From: a virus
Direction: 5' to 3' (one strand)
Length of the DNA: 64,000 bases
Virus record (IMG/VR): IMGVR_UViG_3300044846_005309
Location: 1 to 64,000 of that record
Shown here: positions 43,431-49,508 of the stretch, in pieces
Layout: the number at the start of each line of letters is the position of its first letter
Position numbering within the stretch: position 1 is the stretch's first letter
Made by a program: the position numbers and the translations under genes
Notes under the pieces: generated by a model
The model's database searches: none
What the model was told of the DNA's origin: nothing
Seen by the model: the letters and a program-made list of their open reading frames with translations, nothing else

Positions 43431-44139
43431 ACTTTTTGTGCAAGTTTTTATTGGATAATCCTAGTTGTTCTGAAAGAAAAGCTTGTTCATTAATGTCTTT
43501 AGTGATAAGGCTTTCGCTTTCCCCATAGAATTCACACTTCTCATTAATATACATTTTTAACATAGCTATTCTTTCTAGCGGATTACCGTAGATCGGTATA
43601 ATCGGCGGGCAGTCTTCATTATCGAAGAATTTAGAGCCGCCTTTTTGCCATGCTTTGTATAGCATTTCAAATAACACACCTATTTCCCCTCTATAAACCG
43701 GATCAATATCTCTATGCTCTTTAACAGTTAAAGTTACATCATTTTCTCTAACTAAAGGAAGATAAAATAAAACAGAATAAAATTTAAGCGCATGTCTAAC
43801 CGTAATTACGCATTTGTCAATAAAAGCTTCATCAATATCCGAAGTTTGTTTATCGTATAACCATAAAGAGTAAACCAAATTATCTAGAGGGGTACGGTCG
43901 AAAATCATTTTTTTAGATCCAACATTACCCATAGCTTCGTCAACAAGAAAATTAAGTATCGCTTCCTGAGACTCTTTAGTACCGTGCTTATTAATCGGTA
44001 GATTCTTTTCTTTAATTAAATCTCTATAAGTCTTAGTAGGGCGCTGCAACTGAGGCCATTGTAAAGTCATATCCTCAATAAGAGTACTCTTACCCACACA
44101 TTGTGTACCAATAACCCCTATCTTTTTTAATTTTGTCAT
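43429..44139 (-). CDS. P-loop NTPase (AAA_28/nucleotide kinase-like)
   Basis: 236 residues. N-terminal Walker A GTQCVGKSTLIED (11-23), then MIFDRTPLDNLVYSLWLYD with the kinase-like DRTPLDN, and a lid-like region with EHRDIDPVYRGEIG. It is similar to small phage kinase-like AAA_28 proteins, whose substrates (nucleotide, NMN or other) are not clear. The start overlaps the stop of the 75-residue gene (ATGA). It ends the minus operon that begins with queD. Confidence 0.7.
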   Translation of the reverse strand: MTKLKKIGVIGTQCVGKSTLIEDMTLQWPQLQRPTKTYRDLIKEKNLPINKHGTKESQEAILNFLVDEAMGNVGSKKMIFDRTPLDNLVYSLWLYDKQTSDIDEAFIDKCVITVRHALKFYSVLFYLPLVRENDVTLTVKEHRDIDPVYRGEIGVLFEMLYKAWQKGGSKFFDNEDCPPIIPIYGNPLERIAMLKMYINEKCEFYGESESLITKDINEQAFLSEQLGLSNKNLHKK

Positions 44140-44363
44140 TCTAACGACTTAGGCTTTTCCGTATCATTATCAACGTAGTCTAAATGGGCATTTTCAGGTG
44201 GAAAATACCCAATACCTTTTGTAAAAAGCTCGAACTGTTCGATAAGCTCGGTAAGATTTACATCTCCGCTTAAAACTATCTCAAGCTTGCGCGGTACACT
44301 ACTACAACTTTCTAAAGTAGGGGATTGCTCAACTTCGTATATAAATTTAATTACGGTTTTCAT
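44136..44363 (-). CDS. Hypothetical protein (75 aa)
   Basis: 75 residues, with a beta-alpha-beta feel (TVIKFIYEVEQSPTLESC, then VLSGDVNLTELIEQFELF). Unknown family. The start follows the stop of the small membrane gene with no gap, and its stop overlaps the kinase start. It may be a small partner of the kinase-like protein. Confidence 0.55.
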   Translation of the reverse strand: MKTVIKFIYEVEQSPTLESCSSVPRKLEIVLSGDVNLTELIEQFELFTKGIGYFPPENAHLDYVDNDTEKPKSLE

Positions 44364-44522
44364 TTATATAATTTCTTCCGCTATACCAATAATTTCAGCC
44401 AAAATCAATAATAGCCCGCCAGCAACTATATTACCCCCTATAAAAGCCGCCCCTGCAATAATACGCAGTATACTTTTAATAATACTAAGCTTAAAATGCC
44501 ATTCTGGATTAGGTGCTTCCAT
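44364..44522 (-). CDS. Small membrane protein (52 aa)
   Basis: A 52-residue frame from the ATG at 44522 to a TAA directly before the next ATG (44363). It reads EAPNPEWHFKLSIIKSILR followed by a hydrophobic helix (IIAGAAFIGGNIVAGGLLLI) and ends EEII. Zero-base spacing to the next gene and four bases after the QueE stop make it a likely true gene. It resembles small one-helix proteins with a PEWHFK-type head found in other T4-like phages. A role in lysis or membrane binding is not shown. Confidence 0.65.
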   Translation of the reverse strand: MEAPNPEWHFKLSIIKSILRIIAGAAFIGGNIVAGGLLLILAEIIGIAEEII

Positions 44523-44526
44523 AATT

Positions 44527-45330
44527 TTATACCTTTAAGGCTTTGTCCCAGATTTGCAAATGCATACGATTGCTAAATTTGAAACAATACTTCTTGCATA
44601 TCTCAGCTACCACCGGACCGACTTTAAGTAGTTCCTCTCGAGAGCCGCACATAGGCATAATCCAGACTAACTCGCTAGGTACCGCAACATCAGGATTGTT
44701 TACGTACTTTTCTAGTACTTCAGTAAGATCAGATTCTTGCTTAGCAACAAATTTAAAGCACGCTCTCTTATCAACAAGATTACGAAGTACATCTGGTTTA
44801 AAACGCTTTTCTTCAGGGTCTCCGTTACTAGAGAGTTTAGGGGACGTGGTATAGGATACAACGCAACCTAGTTGATGCCACATTTCATCTGGCATGATAG
44901 TACCATTAGTTTCAAAGTCAATTTTAAGTACCGGCTCTTGAGGCTCTGCAGCCATAAAGTCGAATTCGTTTTCTAAGTTAAAAAAACCCCAGCGGTCTAT
45001 AATGAATCTAACAAACTCAATAAGATTCTTTTGTTGAATAAAAGGCTCTCCACCGGTAAGCTTGAGAATAGCGCCCTGCTTAAGCATCTCATGATAGTCA
45101 TGCTTTTCAAAAAGCTGGGCTATTTCTTCAAAAGTCATTCTGTTCTTTTTAGACCAGCTTACATAACTATCACAACCGAAAGGAGCATCCTCACTCTTAA
45201 ACCCAATACAAGTGAGGTTGCACATAGATAGTCTCATAAACACAGAAGGATAACCGATGTATCGGCCTTCCCCCTCGAGAGTATAAAAGACAAAATCGTC
45301 AGAAAGAAAAAGAGTTTTATCAGCGCTCAT
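44527..45330 (-). CDS. queE: 7-carboxy-7-deazaguanine synthase QueE
   Basis: 267 residues. Radical-SAM enzyme with FYTLEGEGRYIGYPSVFMRL, then a cluster motif of spaced Cys (MCNLTCIGF and FGCDSY) and KLTGGEPFIQQKNLIEF (the GGEP SAM motif), then IDFETNGT. It converts carboxytetrahydropterin to carboxy-deazaguanine. The third cluster Cys is 11 residues after the second rather than two. queD is two bases upstream and the small membrane gene is downstream. Confidence 0.9.
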   Translation of the reverse strand: MSADKTLFLSDDFVFYTLEGEGRYIGYPSVFMRLSMCNLTCIGFKSEDAPFGCDSYVSWSKKNRMTFEEIAQLFEKHDYHEMLKQGAILKLTGGEPFIQQKNLIEFVRFIIDRWGFFNLENEFDFMAAEPQEPVLKIDFETNGTIMPDEMWHQLGCVVSYTTSPKLSSNGDPEEKRFKPDVLRNLVDKRACFKFVAKQESDLTEVLEKYVNNPDVAVPSELVWIMPMCGSREELLKVGPVVAEICKKYCFKFSNRMHLQIWDKALKV

Positions 45331-45332
45331 AG

Positions 45333-45785
45333 TTAAATATTAAAGTACTTTTGATAAATTGCACTGTTTTGTTCGTGCTCCCAAACTTCTACTTTTTCAC
45401 ACCAGCAACGATTATCAGTCATATTTCTGACATAAGAATCAGCAAGATCGCAGCAAAGCTCAGCAAACTTCTCTATGCCTACCCCGCCATGAAGCACAAC
45501 TAGTTCAATCATTCCCTTACTCTCAAGTAGGTAAAAAGTTTCAAGATCAGGATCTTTACCCCATACTACGGTTTTATGATCAAATGTATTTTCAAGATCT
45601 CTCTTTAGTTCCTTTAGACCACCAAAATCAACTACCCAGTTGTTTTGATCTAGTTCATTGCATACAAACCAAAATTTAGCCTGTAGCCGATAACCGTGAA
45701 TATATTTGCAATGGCTTTTCGCATGAGGTTGGCGGAATGCACATGAACCTAGAGGAATTACTTTAGTGGAATAAAATTTGCCCAT
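45333..45785 (-). CDS. queD: 6-carboxy-5,6,7,8-tetrahydropterin synthase QueD
   Basis: 150 residues. Family features: the zinc and active-site region FRQPHAKSHCKYIHGYRL with the catalytic Cys and His, NNWVVDFGGLKELKRDLENT followed by FDHKTVV, and the C-terminal catalytic Glu in WCEKVEVWEH. The canonical H-G-H appears as H-G-Y, as I recall in other phage QueD proteins. It makes carboxytetrahydropterin from dihydroneopterin triphosphate, the step before QueE. FolE (the first step) was not found in the window and may come from the host. Confidence 0.88.
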   Translation of the reverse strand: MGKFYSTKVIPLGSCAFRQPHAKSHCKYIHGYRLQAKFWFVCNELDQNNWVVDFGGLKELKRDLENTFDHKTVVWGKDPDLETFYLLESKGMIELVVLHGGVGIEKFAELCCDLADSYVRNMTDNRCWCEKVEVWEHEQNSAIYQKYFNI

Positions 45786-45823
45786 ACTTATAATAGTATA
45801 AAATTAATCTTTAATTTCAACTA

Positions 45824-46177
45824 TTAAAGTAAGTTATCTATGTTTTTTTCTATCCACAATTCTAAGCTTCGCTCTTCAATATCCGCCGGGCTGCATAAAA
45901 ATGCATTACTATCTTCTGGATTAAAAAAAATACTTTTTTGTAAAGACTTCTTTTCAATAAGCTCATCAAAACTTATATAAATGCGCGCTCTTTTATCTTT
46001 TATAACTGTATTGCCTGCGAGTATAACGTATACAGAAGGTATTTCTTTAAATTCGTTAATTAACGAGTTATTAGCTAAAAAATCTATAAATTCGTCTTTT
46101 TTAGAAGAATCTTTAAAATAAAAAAACAAAGGCACGTCATCACTACTATATATTTTGTTGCGGTATTTAACCTTCAC
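45824..46177 (-). CDS. Hypothetical late protein (117 aa)
   Basis: 117 residues, alpha/beta, charged, with KYRNKIYSSDDVPLFFYFKD and VILAGNTVIKDKRARIYISF. No family known. The start is GTG, supported by a TATAAGTA octamer that ends eight bases before it. This octamer overlaps, on the other strand, the promoter of the lysozyme gene. Confidence 0.5.
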   Translation of the reverse strand: MKVKYRNKIYSSDDVPLFFYFKDSSKKDEFIDFLANNSLINEFKEIPSVYVILAGNTVIKDKRARIYISFDELIEKKSLQKSIFFNPEDSNAFLCSPADIEERSLELWIEKNIDNLL

Positions 46178-46184
46178 TAGTAAT

Positions 46185-46192
46185 TACTTATA
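46185..46192 (-). promoter_or_regulatory. Late-promoter-like octamer TATAAGTA
   Basis: Last A eight bases before the GTG at 46177. It overlaps the plus-strand TATAAATA by four bases, making a back-to-back promoter pair. Confidence 0.5.
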
Positions 46193-46196
46193 AATA
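46189..46196 (+). promoter_or_regulatory. T4 late promoter TATAAATA before lysozyme gene
   Basis: Exact match to the T4 late consensus. The last A is seven bases before the ATG at 46203. Confidence 0.65.
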
Positions 46197-46202
46197 TATA
46201 AT

Positions 46203-46832
46203 ATGAGACACGGAATTAATAAGAAAATAACTTTAAATAATGAAGTAGGGCCAATTACCGTGAATATTCCGCCTCCCATACCGGCTCAAGTTCAGACAGT
46301 AGAACCTCGAAACACTGCCCTAAGAGGTTCTTTTAAGGATTTTTATCATAGCGATATCAAATCCTTTGCTCCTACAGGAAGCTCTTTCGTAGAAAGAGCG
46401 GCTAACTATATAAAGCGTAATGAAGGAGTAAAGAATAAAATGTACCGGGATAAGGGGTTTTGGTCTATAGGTATAGGGCATTTAATAACCCCTCAAGAAT
46501 ATAATTTTTATAAAAATAGAATTCTAAGTGACAAAGAAATTTTAGATTTGTTTAATAAAGATTTGAACAAAAAAATACAATTAGCTAAAAGTCATTTTGG
46601 AGCAAAATTTGATTCTTTTTCAGAGAATTTAAAAATTGCGATTATTGACGGATATTTTAGAGGGGACCTTTCCGGTTCGCCTCGCGCAAGAGAGTTATTA
46701 CGAAGAGGGAACTACCAAGCAGCTGCAAAAGAATATTTGAATAATAAGGAATATAAAGACGCGTTAGCCTCGGGTTCAGGAGTTGCAAAACGTATGCAAC
46801 GTAATGCTGAAATAATGGCTAGAGAAAATTAA
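46203..46832 (+). CDS. GH24-type lysozyme (muramidase)
   Basis: 209 residues. Residues 62-209 form a T4-lysozyme-like domain: KRNEGVKNKMYRDKGFWSIG then IGHLITP gives the catalytic Glu, Asp and a Ser where T4 lysozyme has Thr26. The end has GVAKRMQRNAEIMARE. The first 60 residues are a Pro/Val-rich extension without a signal peptide, which could anchor it in the virion or serve another purpose. It hydrolyses peptidoglycan, either for infection or lysis. It has an exact late consensus promoter. Confidence 0.85.
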   Translation: MRHGINKKITLNNEVGPITVNIPPPIPAQVQTVEPRNTALRGSFKDFYHSDIKSFAPTGSSFVERAANYIKRNEGVKNKMYRDKGFWSIGIGHLITPQEYNFYKNRILSDKEILDLFNKDLNKKIQLAKSHFGAKFDSFSENLKIAIIDGYFRGDLSGSPRARELLRRGNYQAAAKEYLNNKEYKDALASGSGVAKRMQRNAEIMAREN

Positions 46833-47218
46833 TCTATTTTAGCAGGATTAAGCCTGTTAATAATACTAGCTAGTTTCTTTTCTATTTCAGAAGCATTTTC
46901 AATAGTCACTTCATCATCAGCAAACACCCCCATATCAGAATCATCCATAGACTTAGGATCGATTTCTAAGGCTCTTCTAATTAAGTCTACTAAAAACGCC
47001 CGACCTGGAGAAGATAACGGCTTAGGTTTTTGCTCTTTCTCCGGGTCAGGTATATCTGCTGGCATAGGAGCAGGAGCCGGTGCTGCGGGAGGCGCCATGG
47101 GAGGCTGGCCCTGAGGGCCACCGGTTTGATCTAACCCTGGCGGTGGAGCTGGTGGGGCAGGCTGCTCAGTGAGCAGATCGGTAAATACTCTGTTAACTAT
47201 AGAATCAAATTTTTTCAT
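46829..47218 (-). CDS. Pro-rich protein, putative internal head protein
   Basis: 129 residues. N-terminus KKFDSIVNRVFTDLLTE (L-T-E at 16-18), then about 45 residues rich in Pro, Ala and Gly (PAPPAPPPGLDQTGGPQG), then a helical C-terminus (RAFLVDLIRRALEIDPKSMD). The first 18 residues are like those of the genes at 22059, 42866 and 48810. It follows the 47221-47595 gene by two bases and overlaps the convergent lysozyme end by four bases. Capsid packaging is inferred. Confidence 0.6.
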   Translation of the reverse strand: MKKFDSIVNRVFTDLLTEQPAPPAPPPGLDQTGGPQGQPPMAPPAAPAPAPMPADIPDPEKEQKPKPLSSPGRAFLVDLIRRALEIDPKSMDDSDMGVFADDEVTIENASEIEKKLASIINRLNPAKID

Positions 47219-47220
47219 TA

Positions 47221-47595
47221 TTAAAGGGTACCACCTAAAGGTGAACTAGCACTTGATGTACTCGCGCCTTTTATTGTCGCTTGAAGAGCTTTAATTCTAT
47301 CATTCATCATCTTTTGTTGAGCTGGAAAATCATTCGCAGCTTTTTGTAATGCAGCTAACTCAGCTTGAGCAGCTTTAGCTTGAGCCTCTTTAGCTTTTTT
47401 AGCAGCGGCTTGCTGCATGGCTACTACCTTAGGATCAACACCCCCTGTAGCTGCTCCTGGTTGAGGTGTTACCGGTAAAGTGCCTGGATTAGCGCCAGCT
47501 GGAGTAGATGTAGTTGGTTGCCCGCCCATATTATATTCTTCCAACATCTTAAAAAATTTACTCTTGGCTTTAACTTTTTGATAAATCTTATCCAT
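47221..47595 (-). CDS. Ala/Gln-rich helical protein, putative internal head protein
   Basis: 124 residues. N-terminus DKIYQKVKAKSKFFKMLEE (L-E-E at 18-20), a Thr/Pro/Gly/Ala linker of about 35 residues, then a long Ala/Lys/Gln helix (KVVAMQQAAAKKAKEAQAKA continuing), then a Ser/Gly tail. No known family. An AGTAAGTA octamer is nine bases before the ATG. It appears to share an operon with the Pro-rich gene at 46829. Confidence 0.6.
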   Translation of the reverse strand: MDKIYQKVKAKSKFFKMLEEYNMGGQPTTSTPAGANPGTLPVTPQPGAATGGVDPKVVAMQQAAAKKAKEAQAKAAQAELAALQKAANDFPAQQKMMNDRIKALQATIKGASTSSASSPLGGTL

Positions 47596-47603
47596 ATTTA
47601 TTA

Positions 47604-47611
47604 TACTTACT
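47604..47611 (-). promoter_or_regulatory. Late-promoter-like octamer AGTAAGTA
   Basis: Nine bases before the ATG at 47595, in a short region free of other genes. Confidence 0.45.
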
Positions 47612-47661
47612 AGTTTCTAACTATTTTGTAAACTCTTAGTTGATTTTTTTGTATATGATTT

Positions 47662-47784
47662 TTATAATCTCTTAGGGGGAGAAAGGAGAGGCTTGTTTAC
47701 ATGGTAATGTAAACGTTTGTATTGTATAAGGTTCTTTTTGTAGGTAACTTTTTTAAGGCTCACTTCGTTCGCCTTATATACCAT
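47662..47784 (-). CDS. Possible small basic protein (40 aa)
   Basis: A 40-codon frame (start VYKANEVSLKKVTYKKN, end HVNKPLLSPPKRL) in an otherwise empty 216-base gap. It is very basic. It lies 27 bases after the stop of the gene above on the same strand. No ribosome-binding site or late octamer is seen, and it spans two inverted repeats, so it could also be an untranslated region. Confidence 0.3.
   Translation of the reverse strand: MVYKANEVSLKKVTYKKNLIQYKRLHYHVNKPLLSPPKRL
47695..47714. repeat. Inverted repeat GTTTACAT-GGTA-ATGTAAAC
   Basis: Perfect eight-base arms with a four-base loop, in the gap between the genes ending at 47812 and starting at 47595. A second small hairpin AAGGC/GCCTT lies near 47754-47775. 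No T-run follows either, so terminator function is uncertain. Confidence 0.45.
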
Positions 47785-47811
47785 ATATAATATATATCTC
47801 AAGTGGATTTT

Positions 47812-48258
47812 TTAATTAAATGGCTGGATTTTATACTTGTCGTGGAATGCAGCCGCCTTTTGTCTGGTGTATTTGCTATAATCAAAATTAAATCTAGTTG
47901 TCTTAACCCCTTCTATGATTTCTTTTGACTCTCCTTTATCGGAGTCAATCCAAACAAAATCTATATTGCCGTAATGTACTATAAACGGGAAATGTTTAGT
48001 AATAATGCTTAGATATGGATTCTCTTTAGCATTGTTGACATAAAAAACAATATTTCTATTATTACCGTTTTCCTTTAAAACATTAAACATGTATTTTGTA
48101 TAATGATAAAGACGTAGCCGGTCTTTTTCTTTATCTTTTAATGTTTCTTCCAATATACCCCAGTCGTTTAATTGCTGGTAGTAATCTTTACTAGCGTTTT
48201 CTTCTATCCAAGTAAAATCAATTATTAGAAGATTCAGAGCTGTTCTGTAAAAACGCAT
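47812..48258 (-). CDS. Hypothetical protein
   Basis: 148 residues from the ATG at 48258; a longer reading starts at 48294 but would overlap the upstream nuclease gene more. It begins RFYRTALNLLIIDFTWIEEN, and then has a helical region and YGNIDFVWIDSDKGESKEII, an alternating alpha/beta pattern. No family recognised. Its start is within the last 41 bases of the nuclease gene, so the two are probably translated from one mRNA. Confidence 0.5.
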   Translation of the reverse strand: MRFYRTALNLLIIDFTWIEENASKDYYQQLNDWGILEETLKDKEKDRLRLYHYTKYMFNVLKENGNNRNIVFYVNNAKENPYLSIITKHFPFIVHYGNIDFVWIDSDKGESKEIIEGVKTTRFNFDYSKYTRQKAAAFHDKYKIQPFN

Positions 48259-48796
48259 CACAGTACAGTTTATAGTTATCTTGATTAAGAGCAACTATAG
48301 CTTCTTTGTTCTTTTCAAAAAAGCCTTCCATCTTAACTATAATATAACAACCCATAGCTGCACTATCCTTTTTAGTGACCCAATAATTTAAATAGCTACC
48401 TTCAACTATTAATTTATCTTTAATACTAGAAGGAAATACTACAAAACCACCTTTACGGTTAATTTTAAATAAAACAAAAGGAATTTTACCAACTACAGAT
48501 GCTTGCTCAATCCATCCATCGAGTTGTTGGTTGTTAATAAGTAAACTTTCAAAATTAAAATCTTTATAAAATTTACCTTCAAGAGTTATATGAGATAAAA
48601 ATCGGGGCAGGATAATGTCTCCTGAAGCTAGTAACAGCTGCTCAGGGGTTAGATTTGCAATGCGGTTAGCATTAAACCCACCTACAAACGCGCCACTATT
48701 GGGTACTCTTTGAAAATTTACCTTGTATATTGCAGTAAGATGTTTTGCAATTTCTCGCTCCCAGCTCTTACCTTTATTCTTACTTGCATTAGCCAT
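48218..48796 (-). CDS. PD-(D/E)XK nuclease, Holliday-junction-resolvase-like
   Basis: 192 residues. It opens with KNKGKSWEREIAKHL and RVPNSGAFVGG, then SGDIILP and ITLEGKFYKDFNFESLL. Glu, Asp and the ExK of a PD-(D/E)XK nuclease are in order and at normal spacing, as in archaeal-type resolvases. It might resolve recombination intermediates before packaging. An AATAAGTA octamer lies eight bases before the ATG, which would make it a late gene. Confidence 0.7.
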   Translation of the reverse strand: MANASKNKGKSWEREIAKHLTAIYKVNFQRVPNSGAFVGGFNANRIANLTPEQLLLASGDIILPRFLSHITLEGKFYKDFNFESLLINNQQLDGWIEQASVVGKIPFVLFKINRKGGFVVFPSSIKDKLIVEGSYLNYWVTKKDSAAMGCYIIVKMEGFFEKNKEAIVALNQDNYKLYCDAFLQNSSESSNN

Positions 48797-48803
48797 TTCT
48801 GAC

Positions 48804-48811
48804 TACTTATT
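48804..48811 (-). promoter_or_regulatory. Late-promoter-like octamer AATAAGTA
   Basis: Eight bases before the nuclease ATG at 48796, overlapping the end of the 86-residue gene. Confidence 0.5.
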
Positions 48812-49070
48812 ACATCCCGGGAAAACTTCTACGTATCATCTTACCCTTTTTAAATCCCGGGGGTTTAAATTTAGACTTTTTACCTTTTTTAGCTTTCCCG
48901 CCAAATATATTACGAGCATCTTCTGGGGCATAAAAACCGCCACTCTTACCTATTTGAGTTGGATGAGCTTGACCGGAGCCAAAGGCTGTAGTCGTTGTAT
49001 TACCTGCGGCACCTGCATCAGCTCCAACATCTTCTAAAATTTGTTCCATTCTTTTATTGAATTTTTTCAT
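48810..49070 (-). CDS. Small basic protein, putative internal head protein
   Basis: 86 residues. N-terminus KKFNKRMEQILED (I-L-E at 11-13), almost the same as that of the gene at 46829. Then Gly/Ala/Thr-rich linker, then a Lys-rich end (GGKAKKGKKSKFKPPGFKKG) that could bind DNA. No known family. It is divergent from uvsY. A packaged DNA-binding protein is the inference. Confidence 0.6.
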   Translation of the reverse strand: MKKFNKRMEQILEDVGADAGAAGNTTTTAFGSGQAHPTQIGKSGGFYAPEDARNIFGGKAKKGKKSKFKPPGFKKGKMIRRSFPGM

Positions 49071-49106
49071 GTTGATTATTGTATAATATACTTTATACTT
49101 AGTAAT

Positions 49107-49508
49107 ATGGAATCATTGGTTTTAGATAATCTTTTTGATATATATCAGAAAGAAATAGCTGAGGACATTAAAGTCGATGAGTTGTCTTTGAAAGACAAAG
49201 CAATGCTAGTCCCTACCATAAAACATAAGTGGGTAGGTCGGTTAATGAACCACAAAATGCAGCTTAAAAAACTTAATGATACAAAAAAGAAAGCTGTAAA
49301 AAACATGATCAGTAAATCGCCTATACCGCTTTCAAAGACCACATTAGAACAAGCTGCATCAAATGACGAAAACATAATTAAAATACAGGAAAGTATCGAT
49401 AAACTCGAAACTATTATAGAGTATTTAGAAAAAGTTGAAAAACTCACAAGTTCTTTAACTTGGGATTGTAAAAATCTTATAGATCTTCAAAAACTTGAGA
49501 CAACGTAA
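49107..49508 (+). CDS. uvsY: Recombination mediator UvsY
   Basis: 133 residues from the ATG at 49107, close to the 137 of T4 UvsY. An earlier ATG at 49041 would overlap the divergent gene and add a hydrophobic run unlike the family. It is almost all helix, with the conserved IKHKWVGRLMNHKMQLKKL. UvsY helps UvsX load on single-stranded DNA coated with gp32. It is followed by uvsW with a TAATG stop-start overlap. Confidence 0.8.
   Translation: MESLVLDNLFDIYQKEIAEDIKVDELSLKDKAMLVPTIKHKWVGRLMNHKMQLKKLNDTKKKAVKNMISKSPIPLSKTTLEQAASNDENIIKIQESIDKLETIIEYLEKVEKLTSSLTWDCKNLIDLQKLETT

Noticed and set aside
47596-47811. Possible tRNA or small RNA gene in the gap
   Set aside because: Two hairpins are present but no cloverleaf or CCA end can be folded by eye.
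49041-49106. Longer UvsY start at ATG 49041
   Set aside because: It would add a hydrophobic run (EFFHVDYCIIYFILS) unlike UvsY and overlap the divergent gene start.
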